In this document: in pieces, positions 1 through 10,669 of the stretch
Layout: each line of letters opens with the position of its first letter
Position numbering within the stretch: the stretch's first letter is position 1
The notes under the pieces: model-generated
Told to the model about the DNA's origin: nothing
The model's input: only the letters and a program-made list of their open reading frames with translations
Databases searched by the model: none
Origin: Torymus aiolomorphi
Lineage: Eukaryota > Arthropoda > Insecta > Hymenoptera > Torymidae
Length of the DNA: 64,000 nucleotides
Assembly: GCA_036365515.1 (NCBI GenBank)
Contig: CM070873.1
Span: 171,059,104-171,123,103, forward strand
Direction: 5' to 3'
Position numbers and translations under genes: made by a program

Positions 1-329
1 CTTTTCACAAAATTCTGATAAGTTGATACGAATAATTGTAGACAAACGGATAAATGGTTATAATTTTAAATTGTATATTTGGTAAAATCTGGATCACCTT
101 AGGGTTAGTTGACCAAGAAGTAGGATGGTTTTGCTTCAAATGGAAAAGTTCAGCTGCAATTATAATTCTCTATTGCTGTATTAAATTTGGAAAAATAAGA
201 AGAGATTATGATAGATGTTAATATTGAGTATGTTGTCCATATCCTAAAACAAAAATGTTATGTTATTATTTGTTATAATATTGTCTTTGCTTATTTTTCA
301 TAATTAGTTAAGATATTATTTTGTTCATT
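1..329. other. AT-rich DNA, no feature seen
   Basis: This stretch lies downstream of the minus-strand zinc-knuckle reading frame. It is AT-rich and I see no reading frame, repeat or RNA structure that can be supported. It could hold the 3' untranslated region of that frame. Confidence 0.4.
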
Positions 330-2534
330 TTAATAGCGTTGAAAATTCTTATCATGCTGATCCTTTTGAAATTTATTCATATTTGGTTCTTTAATAGGCC
401 ATGTTTTGTCTCCCTTTTTAAACTTTTTTCTGATAGTAAATTTATTGTAGTAATCTTTAGATTTTAATTTTAATCTTGTATTTTTTACAAATTCTTTAAA
501 ATGTTTTTTATTATTAGATATACATTTTAGTTTTTTGACGTTTTTATTAAATGTTATTTTGGTTAAAACTAATTGCAATTGGTGTACTTTACTAGGATTT
601 GTATTTAGATTGATTATTACGTTATGATCTTGATTACCCAAGGTTTCTTTTAGTTGACTTTTATTCTCAAGCTGTTCTTGGTGTTCTTGATTATCAAATA
701 TTTCTAAATGTTTTTTATGTTCTTGATTATCAAACCTATCTTTTGATTGATTTTCATTTTTGAAAATTACTTTACTATTATTTAGTAAGTTTTTTAGATT
801 TTTGGTATCATTTAATAAAGACTCTTCAGAATGTATTGATCCTATATTGTCTTTTAACGAATTTTCAAGCGAGATTTGTTGGAATTTAGTTTCCATTTGA
901 TCATCTTCAGATTCAAATGGTTCAGCTAAAGCAAAAGTTATGTCTAAAATGACTTTAAGATCATCATAAAAAGTTACTGGTTCTAACGAATTATTGCCTT
1001 CTTTATTATTTTCATTTGAAATTTCATTCCTTTGGTTATTTATATCAGATTCATTAAAATCAATTAAATTAATTTCATCACAATCCTCGTGAGCTCTTAT
1101 ATTAGATTCATTGAAATTTATTTCATTATTAGTTTCATAATTTTTTACAGTAGATTCAATAAAATTATTTAAATTTGTTTCCATAATTGTTTCAAATTCA
1201 TGATTATTTTTGCGAATTACGTTAAAGTCTATAAAATTAACTTCATTAGTATTTTCATGATTTTTTATAATTATATTATTATGCTTTGGTTCATCAGTGA
1301 TTTCATGTATTTTTATAAAAGGTACGATAATTAAATTGATTTCTTTATCATCATTAATTATTGTAGATTCCTCTATGATATTAGTTTCCTATTTATTTTT
1401 ATTTACTTTATTTTCTGTAATTAGTTCATTACCATTATACCTTTCAATATTCGTTGTATTAACTTTGTTTTTCTGAATTTCTGATTCGTTAATTATTTCT
1501 TTTGTGGAATTATGGTATGATTCAACAGTGTTAATACTTGGATATTGTTTGAGTATCTCACATTCTTCATTTGTATTATTCGCGCTTTTACAAAATTTAT
1601 CTGATTTATTTTGGAGCATCTTGATTTCATCGCAATTGAATATTTGATGTCCATTTTTATTGCAATAAGAGCATTTAATTTGTGCCGTCAAACTTTTTAA
1701 TTTCCTACAATCTTCTAAGGTATGCCCGGTGAATTTACAATATTCGCATTTTATACTTTGTGTATTAAAGTTTCCCCGATAATTACTATTTGAATTATTT
1801 GAGAAATGATGACCATTTTGATGATTTGTTCGGAAAAATCCGTTTCAATTTTTATTTCGATGTTCATAGGCTTTATTTGAAGGGTTGTAGTTGTTACTCT
1901 GGAATGTATTTTGTTTATTATTACTCCTTTTCCTACAAGTTTTTGCTGAATGTCCTGACGTGTCGCATAATTGACAAATTTCTCTATTCTGAAAGTTTTG
2001 CTGTCTTTTTTGCATAATTAAAACTTTTACGCTCTCGCAATCCGCGGTTTCGTGACCTTCATTCGCACATATCGCGCACCACATCATTTTTTCGGTTATA
2101 GGGCAGTATCTCACCCAGTGCCCGAGTTTATTGCATTTCGTGCATACTGCTGACAAGCAGTCTTTAGTTGAGTGACCCGTGCTTCCGCAATATTCACAAT
2201 CAAGTTCATATTTCTTTATAACAGGGCATTGAGTAGCTGTATGTCCTATGATTTGACAGTATTGGCAATAATCTTCATTTGTTTGGTTAAATGTACACTT
2301 ATCTACACAATGTCCTCTATGATTACAGATTTTACAGAAAAGTTCTATTTTATTTTTAGCATTCTTGCAAAAATATGATATATGATCTTTACTTTTACAA
2401 AAAACACAAACTGCATTATAGCAAAACAATGCTTCGTGATATTGATCTCGGCAAATTTGACAATGACATACTTTAGTATAATGATAGTTTTGTTGTTCAA
2501 AATTATAAAATATATTAGCTTGATTATTCATCAT
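330..2534 (-). pseudogene. Ten-zinc-knuckle CCHC protein, frame split by two stops
   Basis: A single minus-strand frame of 735 codons starts at ATGATG (2534), with an in-frame stop just upstream. It contains ten CX2CX4HX4C zinc knuckles: eight lie before a TGA at 1845-1847 (for example CKICNHRGHCVDKC and CEYCGSTGHSTKDC) and two after it (CEYCKFTGHTLEDC and CSYCNKNGHQIFNC). A TAG at 1389-1391 then separates a Lys/Asn/Glu-rich tail of about 350 residues with an imperfect DNQEH repeat. There are no frameshifts, only the two stops. Knuckles of this type bind single-stranded nucleic acid, as in retroviral nucleocapsid, CNBP and hexBP. No Gag capsid, protease or RT is visible beside it. It may be a retroelement-derived gene, a cellular CNBP-like gene or a decaying copy. 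I do not recognise the family. Confidence 0.6.
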
Positions 2535-3499
2535 CGTTTTTTCATTTTATTAAATGTTCGTAATTATTATTGTAGTTTATTTTTGAATTTATCTTTTATT
2601 TTGTTTATTATTGTCTTTCTTTTATTTTCTCGTTTGAGTGTTGTTTATCTTTTATATTATAATATTTAAATATTTTTTCATTTTCTTATTTTATTATAAT
2701 CACTTTTGCAATGTAACTTTTATTGTAACCTTTTTTTTATGATTCTTCATTATAATATTCTTACTTTTATTGTAATACTTTTCGTTTGTTTAATTATTTT
2801 TTATTATTATTTTGATTTCCTTATTTTGATTAAAAATGACTCGATTATTTTATACACTGATTATATCTCTCATATGTTTTCTATTTTGTATCATGTAAAT
2901 TCTCTATTATTTATTTCCTTTTATTTATTTATCTTCATTCGTTTCTTATGTTTCGTTCTTTATTTTTTTTATTTATGTGTCAATACTATTGATTTTTTTA
3001 ATTTTCTTTTTTAGAATGTATTTTGATTTCATTATATAATTTATCTTTTCCCTTGCTATTTCAGCTATATATTTGTTATATAATTTATTCTTAATATCCA
3101 TTTGTGTTTCAATTGTTTTATTTGTATTTTTTCCATTTATAATTTTCTTATCAGTATTGCTATATGTATTACTATTTCAATTGTTTCATTTGTATTAGCC
3201 TGTATTTGTATTTCTTATTTCTTCTATAATGTATTTGTTAGAAACTCATTTGTTTTGTAGAAAATTATTCCTATTCTTGTATTTATCATTTGTTAGATAC
3301 TTTGTTAATAACTCGACGAGCCGTACGCATTTATTTTCAGTAGTTTTGGTAATTCATGCTATAATGAATGGCCCCAACTACTTACTGCAAAATGTGAAGC
3401 TCGGACTTATTTTATGTTAGTTTATATAAGAATATTTCCTTCGTCTTTCAAGAGCTTATTTCATCTACTTTAAAACGTTTAAAGTTTGATTTAGCTGAT
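2535..3499. other. T-rich low-complexity DNA upstream of the zinc-knuckle frame
   Basis: The plus strand is strongly T-rich, so the minus strand is A-rich. The open frames here have no recognisable domain and look like products of composition. It would be the 5' flank or leader of the zinc-knuckle frame. Confidence 0.4.
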
Positions 3500-3720
3500 C
3501 TAACGAACTTTCGTTCGACTGTGTACCGGAACCACTGTTAAGTTCCGAAAAATAGTTATTTTATTCTTTTATTTCAAATAATCTAGTGAACTATAAAATG
3601 TTCGATTCGTACCGGAACCACTGTTAAGTTCCGGAGAAAAGTTATTTTTATTCTTTAATTTGAAATAGTCTAGTGAACGATTGTTCGATCGGTATCGGAA
3701 CCACTGTTAAGTCTTGAATG
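3500..3720. repeat. Three-copy tandem repeat, about 83-86 bp
   Basis: A unit centred on ACCGGAACCACTGTTAAG recurs near 3525, 3611 and 3694. The first two copies share the following AT-rich segment and the third is partial. The core contains a short inverted repeat, CCGGAAC and GTTCCGG, spaced by nine bases. Confidence 0.75.
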
Positions 3721-4128
3721 TCGAGGAATCTACTCTTATAATTTATTGTTAGTTATATTTCGGCTTATTTACCTTTTTTTCCTGTTGGTGTAGGTTCTCT
3801 AAATGAATAGATTGATGGTTCAATAATTGCACTATTTATTCGTTTATAAAATTAACAATAAATTGATATAGAGTCACAAAATAATTATATTCGATCTGTT
3901 CGATTAATATGTGTAATATATGCGTTGCTTGCGCGGATAATTAATACCGATAGATTATTGATTTTATAGATATAAGTATTTTCTCGTAGTCTGTTATAGG
4001 CTCGAATTTGCCTGTATAATAATCGTTTCTCTCTTGTCGGCTGGAGTAGTACGGAGCTCGCGACTTTTGCACGATTACTGATTTGTGTGTTGAGAGTCGC
4101 CGTATTTATTAAGCGGTTAATTTGGGTT

Positions 4129-4163
4129 AAAGATGATTTTGACGCTGAGTCAAAATCATCTTT
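4129..4163. repeat. Perfect 15-bp inverted repeat
   Basis: Arms AAAGATGATTTTGAC and GTCAAAATCATCTTT are separated by five bases (GCTGA). No T tract or terminator context is expected in a eukaryote, so this may be a small foldback relic or a protein-binding palindrome. Confidence 0.6.
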
Positions 4164-4165
4164 TT

Positions 4166-4759
4166 ACACAAATTTAGTAAACATTTAAATATCATCATTT
4201 CGATTTCACATTTAAAAGTGCTGATTCTAAACGAAGTTGCGATGAGTGGTTGATTTCACAAGGTCAGTGGCTCGCTACGTCACGCTGGCTGTTGCGTAGC
4301 CGAAATTGCTGTACTGTTAAAATTCGCACTCGCATCGTTTTGTGGGTCAAAGAAATGAATATTGAGATTTAATAACGTCATTAAACATATACGACATATA
4401 CGACATTTGTATGTCAGAAAATTACTGATGATAAATAGATTGATACGTCACAGACGTAACATGTGTACCTCGTAAAACGACATGTACGCGCCCATTTTAA
4501 ACCCGATCGCGGAAGCCACACCGCTGCGAGCCATCAATTTTTACGCATTCCAAGTCTGTTATTCCAGACCGCGAGAGGCTCGCGGACGGAAAAGAAAAGT
4601 AACGATCATCACGCGCGCGTGCGAGCGCCGCCGCGCTAGAAAACCAAGCCGCGAATCCGTAGAAATATGAGGCTAATTATTTTTCTTGGAAAGCCGACGC
4701 GCGTGCCACGGAGAAAGACTGCAGGAATGCTGTTTTAACAAGACCTTCGGTGCGCGCGC

Positions 4760-4790
<31 letters not shown>

Positions 4791-6210
4791 TATCCGCGTG
4801 GGCGAGGTAAATTGCCGCACCTGCTTTTTATTAAAACACGTGAATCGCGACGGTAAATCACGCAGAATTGTGTTGTCACAAATTAATTTTTGGCATTGAA
4901 ATTTAACAAAAAGTATCAATAAATTAGTTTGAGAAAGCTACGTGCCAATGACTTGGCAGCGGTTTCTTTTTCGACAATCGCAATGTATTGATTTAATGAA
5001 CAAAGTTGAGTTACGTTTTATCGACTTAAGAAAACTTATAGCGAGAAAGTTGTTCTTCTTGAGTCAAGGAAGTTTTCTAGAAAAGTTTGAGACATCTAGT
5101 TATTGTCTAATAAAAGTAATAGCAATTTCAAAATTTCGAAAATGCTCTGCTCGGTCCCGCCGGCCTAGAAAAAACTATGAGATGCCATTGCATCAACAAA
5201 TGAAATACTGTCACTGTTTGATGGTCGGCGGAGCCGAGCGCCGAGCCTAATAGTTCATTAATATTTAAAAAAATTGCATATCTTTTCTTATTCCTGAAAT
5301 TCTTTATTAGCTGGAACATATATTATTTCAAGACGAGTACTGCAATCGCACGAGATCAAAAAGCTCTCTTAGTCCTTGGTGTACACGATATTTTTTGACA
5401 CAGGTTTGGAATTTCGATACGGTACTTTCGCGCCCGCTACCGCATTTTGTGCCTAATCCAACACTTTTGCGCCCGCTGGTCTAAAAACGGTTACTTTTAA
5501 CCCATTTTTTAGGTTCAAAAAATGCGAAAATCGTGCCTGTGTTACAAAAAAAAACCGCTGCCAATTCATTGGCCCGATGCTTCCTCAAACTTAATTTTGT
5601 GATTCCTTTAATTAATTTTTAATAACGAAATTTATAATTTTTGCAACAAATTATGCCATAATTATAATTAAATTTATTTTGAAGATTAAAAGGTATTAAT
5701 TTTCAAATTTATTCATTCTTTTACTTATTTATATCAACCGCCATGAATTTTCCAGGTTTAACATAATATATACATATATACATATATAACATCACTAGTA
5801 TTCTCGAAGCGCGCGGTGAGCGCTGTGATTTTATCGAAACTACACCACTTTTGTTTTTGTGACCTAGCAACCCGTTACACCCACCAACCAAACCACTAAT
5901 AAATTGATATCATAACTAATCCATCATTTTTGAAGATAGGAGATAGGATTAAGGAGTTATAAGCTTTTTTGAAAAAAACACGTTTTTGTTTTTGTTCATA
6001 ACAAAAGAACTGTGATAGCTAGACATAACATTTTTTTTTCCAAATATAGATATTTTAATCGGCGCGGCTATTTGTACGACATATTGTATTCGTGGTATAT
6101 CTATATATACAGATACGACAGAAACGCGTATCGTTTGAGTGCGGAAATTTTGATAGAGCAGGTAAGAAAATAGTTACCACACAATAAGGGATATTATTTC
6201 TTTAGTCATC
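4166..6210. other. Non-coding stretch with a short GC-rich island and a TA microsatellite
   Basis: About 4480-4700 is GC-rich with several CpGs and short frames of no recognisable family. A (TA)n microsatellite lies at 4761-4792. The 5940-6060 stretch is a diverged copy of sequence found again near 7440-7560 (shared words include AACACGTTTTTGT and GATAGCTAGA). I see no supported gene. Confidence 0.4.
4761..4792. repeat. (TA)n microsatellite
   Basis: A run of alternating T and A, slightly interrupted by one C. Confidence 0.9.
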
Positions 6211-6212
6211 TA

Positions 6213-6979
6213 CACTGAGAAAACTGTCGTAGGAAAATTTACTGAAAAGCTAATAAAAATTACTATTTTTTATAGCAACGATGGGATATCATGGAAATTT
6301 AGGTACTTTTGCTAACTAATATAGTAATTTTTGTAGCCAAGCTTAAACTTAAAAAAAATTGATTTTCATGATTTTATATCTATAGGATACCTAATATTTA
6401 TACAATATTTAATATATTATTAATTAAATTTAGCTATACAAGAAATAAATAAGGAAATAAAAATTTTTTTTTTTACGGTGGTTGTGTATTCGAACCCTGG
6501 ACCCTCCGCACGCTAGGCAGACGCGCTAACCTCTTACCCACGTGAGCTTCTTGAGTACAAAATTTTGGAACTGATACATTGGCTACCTTCGCTTACGAGA
6601 GAACTTTGATGATTATTTGATAGCAATAAATAACTATGATAATATAAAGAAATAACTCATAGCTCACCTGCACAACGTAAAAATAAAACAACTGAATCGA
6701 TATTGTCGATGTTTTTGATAACTTAAAAGGAAGATAATCTCAAATTGCGGGAGAAACATAACCTCAATCAGACACGTGCTCCCGGCGTGCACGCAATAAG
6801 TACTACATGTAGAGGGCACTTTTTGCTATGTGTAGTAGTAAAAATTATTAAGATACCTTGTAAATATTCCTGAACTATAGCAAAATTTTTTATAATTTGC
6901 TTATATCCCCGCGTTGCTATCAAATATAGTAATTTTTGTTAGTTTTTCAGTAAATTTTCCTACGACAGTTTTCTCAGTG
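6213..6979. mobile_element. Nonautonomous TIR element (MITE), TA target duplication
   Basis: Terminal inverted repeats of about 77 bp (6213-6289 and 6903-6979) begin CACTGAGAAAACTGTCGTAG and match at roughly 90 percent or better by eye. A TA dinucleotide flanks each end (6211-6212 and 6980-6981), as expected for Tc1/mariner-type transposition. The 767-bp element has no transposase. It contains a tRNA-like sequence on the minus strand. Confidence 0.85.
6477..6548 (-). tRNA. tRNA-like sequence inside the MITE (SINE head or decayed tRNA)
   Basis: Read on the minus strand there is a plausible D-arm, a five-pair anticodon stem whose loop CTAGCGT would place AGC at the anticodon, and a B-box-like GGTTCGAAT. 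The acceptor ends do not pair convincingly. It is most likely a tRNA-derived remnant and not a functional alanine tRNA. Confidence 0.4.
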
Positions 6980-6989
6980 TATCAAAGTT

Positions 6990-7756
6990 TGTCTAATTTT
7001 CAAAACTTTCTAGTGTACTCCTTTCGTCTATTGATATATTTTGAGGTTAGCAAATCTGTCGTACAAATAGCATCAGCCTATTTTAATTTTCTTTCGAATG
7101 CTACCCATCCGATCCAGATACATAGAACCGTTCTCGAGAAATTACGATTTGAAAAAAAGGTTAAAAAAACTTTAACCTCAAATATCTCTGAAATTTCTAG
7201 ACCAATCATTTGGCCCAAAGAACTCGACCGAGAACTATACAAAATCTACCTCTACAAGGAATTTTAAAGCGATTAAGTCAATTTTACTTCCGTAATCGTT
7301 GGACATAGAAAACTCGTTTTTTTCATTTTTCAATTTTTTTCTCAAAAACTAACCAAAAGAATGGATTCAAAATTTTAGAGCTTATAGCTATTTATATTCT
7401 GCATTATCGTGATTTTTCTCAAAAAAATTGACCGTTTAGTTTCGGAGTTTTAAGCTTTTTAAAAAAAAACACGTTTTTGTCAATAACTAGAGAACCGGGA
7501 TAGCTAGAGAAATTTTTTTTTTGAAATTATAGGTTTTTTACGCTGTTTCGAATGCTACCCATTAGATTGAAATATCTCGACTCTATCATTGCAAAAAAGC
7601 CAAAAACAATTTTGAGAAAATCGAAAATTCGAAATAAGACAAAAACGAATCGGCCCAATCAAAAAACGAATTTTTGACCCGCCATCACACAGAAAAAACA
7701 AAAAGAATGAGACCTGTCCGGTTAAAATCGATCGAGTAGAAGCTGAGATCCAGGTG

Positions 7757-7758
<2 letters not shown>
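6990..7758. other. AT-rich dispersed-repeat sequence, no supported gene
   Basis: The 7440-7560 part repeats the 5940-6060 sequence in diverged form, including the phrase CGAATGCTACCCAT also seen near 7095. It appears to be non-coding repeat of unknown class that ends in the AC microsatellite. Confidence 0.4.

Positions 7759-7812
<54 letters not shown>
7759..7812. repeat. (AC)n microsatellite
   Basis: About 26 AC units followed by CATACATACA. The Cys-Val open frame on the opposite strand is an artefact of this repeat. Confidence 0.95.
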
Positions 7813-7816
<4 letters not shown>

Positions 7817-7952
7817 TACAGACATTTTTCAAAAATCATGTATTTTGGTTCCTAACACTTCGAATATCAATTATAACATGTTTTTACAACAACTCAAAAA
7901 ATTACTATCACAAAGCTTCCTCTAGGAGGAAGCAATTATTATATTCAGAAAT

Positions 7953-8113
7953 AAAGGACCCCGCACATAATGTATTGGAAAAATCATTCGGTCAAATTGA
8001 AAGAAACTTTAGAAAAACATAGATTTCTTCAGGACCTTAAGATCTATCTTTTTTAAAGTTTCGTTCAATTTGACCGAATGATTTTTTCCCATACATTGTG
8101 TGCGGGGTCCTTT
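7953..8113. mobile_element. Short foldback (hairpin) element, 161 bp
   Basis: Nearly the whole element is one inverted repeat. AAAGGACCCCGCACA at the left end is mirrored by TGTGCGGGGTCCTTT at the right, and arms of about 72 bp contain the shared core ATCATTCGGTCAAATTGAA. There is no coding sequence. I could not define a target duplication. Confidence 0.85.
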
Positions 8114-8165
8114 CTAAAACTTTAATAGTAGGAGGTGCAGGTTCCACGGACACGCATACGGGATG

Positions 8166-8671
8166 GAAAAAAGGGCAAGGTTTTTAAACTTCTTTTGAAA
8201 AATCTCTCTTATAATTTACGATTTCGGAATTCTAAAAATTGTTGCAAACAATTTAGAAAGTCCGGATAATGTCTTAAATAAGACGATGCTAACAATTCAG
8301 TACCTTTAGAAGCTTGGTTTGTTATTTTAAAAGCGATATTCTAGTAGAGAGAAAATCAGTCCAGGTTCATTGTCTCATTGAAAGCTGGACATGATCGGCT
8401 ATTGCGATCAAACCAACACGTCATTATTATCCCCATTATATTATATTAGCTACTTATTAATTAGCTATTATTAGATAATTATTGATTTAATTATATCTAC
8501 TAGAATATCGCGTTTAAAATGACAAATCGCTTCAAAAAGTACTGAATTTTTAGCAGTGTATTATTTAAGATTATTCGGACTTTCTTAATTGTTTGCAACA
8601 ATTTTTAGAAGTACGAAAATGTAAAAAAAAGAGTTATTTCAAATGAATGTTAAAAAGCTTGCCTTCTTTTC
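8166..8671. mobile_element. Foldback element with long arms, about 506 bp
   Basis: Arms of about 190 bp pair imperfectly. GGGCAAGGTTTTTAA at the left matches the mirror of TTAAAAAGCTTGCC at the right, and CTAAAAATTGTTGCAAACAA is mirrored by TTGTTTGCAACAATTTTTAG. A partial extra copy of one arm lies just outside near 8720-8755. No transposase is present. Confidence 0.8.
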
Positions 8672-9520
8672 TATGATTAACACTATTTAATAAAAACTTA
8701 GCCCATACAATATTTTATATTCACGTACTTCTAAAAATTGTTATAAAAGTCTGAAGTCCTGACGATTAGTTATATCTAAATTAAAGAAAAATTAGAGCAT
8801 GGGTAAGCGAGTAAAATGTTTAAATCGATGTAAAAACATGTATATAATTATATATTTTAGAGCAGAGTTATTATTGACTAAAATATAACTAGAATGTTCG
8901 GCGCGCTAAACGCGCCCTCAATACAGTTGCGTTCTTTTAAGTCGACCACAATAATTATATAATATAAATCATAACGTAAATCATAACGTAAATGTATTTG
9001 TTAATGTATTCTGTTAATTATTTTGTTAAAATGTTTTTAATTCTCGATACATGGTACAAAAAATGTCATTATAACAGAAATAGAAGCAAATACATCTCGA
9101 ATACTGCCGATAGCAGAGAGCATGGAAAATACAAAGCACAGGATTAGAAAAGAGCTGACAGTGGAGAGGGCGTTAGCACGGGTGCATTGTCTACCATTTA
9201 CAATTAATGTCTTTTAGTTATTCAATGTAATATATTAAATCTAAAGTTAAATAGTATAAACTCATATTTATTTGTCATTTATAATTACACAACATAAAAT
9301 AAAATATCCATTTTTTACAAAATATACTTAATGAATCACAGCGTCATGATTATTTAAAGCAAAATATTTTTTGGTCCATATAATCACAAATAAAAATATG
9401 TCTATTTTAATTATCAGTTTCAAAAAAACTAAACAACACAAATCTGTTGAAAAGACAGTCCTAGTTCAATTGCTAAACGTATGAGGGTATGACTTTTACA
9501 CTGCAACTCACATAGCATGA
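8672..9520. other. AT-rich repeat DNA
   Basis: Nothing coding is supported. The 9335-9420 stretch resembles 22420-22500 (shared CATGATTA and TTTTTGGTC words followed by ATCACAAATAAA), so at least part is a dispersed repeat. Confidence 0.4.
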
Positions 9521-9524
9521 ACGC

Positions 9525-10205
9525 TTACTAGAAACTTCCTGGAAGCTTTCATGAAAGTTTCGTATGCTTCAGGAAAGCTTCCACGAAAGCTTCCTGTAAG
9601 TACCTAATGTCTGGGTCAAATTCATGACAAAAAGCATCCTCGGAAGATTGCAGGAACTGTTTCAGACACTTTTCAGGAAGTTTTCGGAAACTTTCTAGGA
9701 ACTTTTCAGGAAGCTTTCAAAAAGTTCCTGGAAGCTTCATGTAGGCTGTGGGAATCTTCCAGTAGTCTTCCCCGAAAGATTACAGAAAGCTTTAAAAAAT
9801 ACTTCCTACAAGACTTCAGAATCGATTTATGTCAGTTTGAGAATGGAAGCTTCCAGAAAGGTTCCATGAAAGCTTCCCAGCAGTACATAATGTCTAGGTC
9901 AAATTCATGACGAGAAGCTTCCTTGGAAGATTTTAGGAACTGTGTAAGAATCCTTTCAGGAACCTTTCAGGAACTTAAGAGAGCCTCCGAAAAAATTACT
10001 GTACGTTTCATCTAGGATGTAGGAATCTTCCTGGTAACTTTCAGGAATCTTTCGAAAAAGTTACCGAAAGTTTAAAGTAGACTTTACGAACTTTCCAGTA
10101 AGCTTTCAGTTAGCTTCCAAATATGGTTCTGGAAGTTTCAGGTAGTCTGTGACAACCTTCCAGTAAGCTTTTAGGAAGCTTTTTCCAAGTTCTTGAAAGA
10201 GTAAC
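9525..10205. repeat. GAAGCTTCC-rich degenerate repeat block
   Basis: Short overlapping words based on GAAGCTTCC, GGAAGCTTTC and TTCCTGGAAG recur every 15-30 bases. A longer internal repeat starts TAATGTCTGGGTCAAATTCATG near 9607 and again near 9889. It is the same family as the arrays at 12575-13801 and 18816-19640. Confidence 0.75.
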
Positions 10206-10330
10206 TTAAAGCTATAAATATCAGAAATTCTCTATAAGTATTAACAATTCGCATATATTCTTTAGAACTTATTTCTACCTATATTAATCGCCATTGTAGA
10301 ATCGCAGAAAAAATTTCACATAAAATTTTT

Positions 10331-10404
10331 TTACCTGACCGGGAATCGAACCCACGATCCTTGGGTTACTACGCACGCATGCTATCCGTTACGCTATCGC
10401 TCGC
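10331..10404 (-). tRNA. tRNA-like sequence, probably a SINE head
   Basis: On the minus strand the B box GGTTCGATTCC is perfect and an A-box-like segment (TAGCGTAACGG) lies at the right distance. The anticodon arm is not clean, so no isotype is assigned. It follows the GAAGCTTCC block and may belong to a tRNA-derived SINE. Confidence 0.45.
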
Positions 10405-10669
10405 TTGAAGGAGTTCGGACATTTTCATCTAAATAAGTGACACTTTTCACGATTATTTAATTGGTATTATTTTGATTATTTTATTTAAAATATTAATGCA
10501 TTTCAAAAATTATATATTTAATGCGGTAAATTAAAAAATTATAGTGTCGGAATTATTACTCTGAATAAACATGTTTTTATATTTGGCATTTCATTATGTT
10601 GATTAAATAATTTATGAAAATTCTAATTGAATAGTTTAAAAAAAATTTTAGTATAGTATTTATATATAT

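Noticed and set aside
2706..3014. Hydrophobic 102-codon frame suggesting a membrane protein
   Set aside because: It comes from T-rich low-complexity DNA, and neighbouring frames show the same composition.
7555..7839. 94-codon frame rich in Cys and Val on the minus strand
   Set aside because: It is the translation of the (AC)n microsatellite and flanks, with no family resemblance.
6477..10404. Functional tRNA genes
   Set aside because: Both tRNA-like sequences have internal promoter boxes, but the acceptor or anticodon arms do not fold properly.
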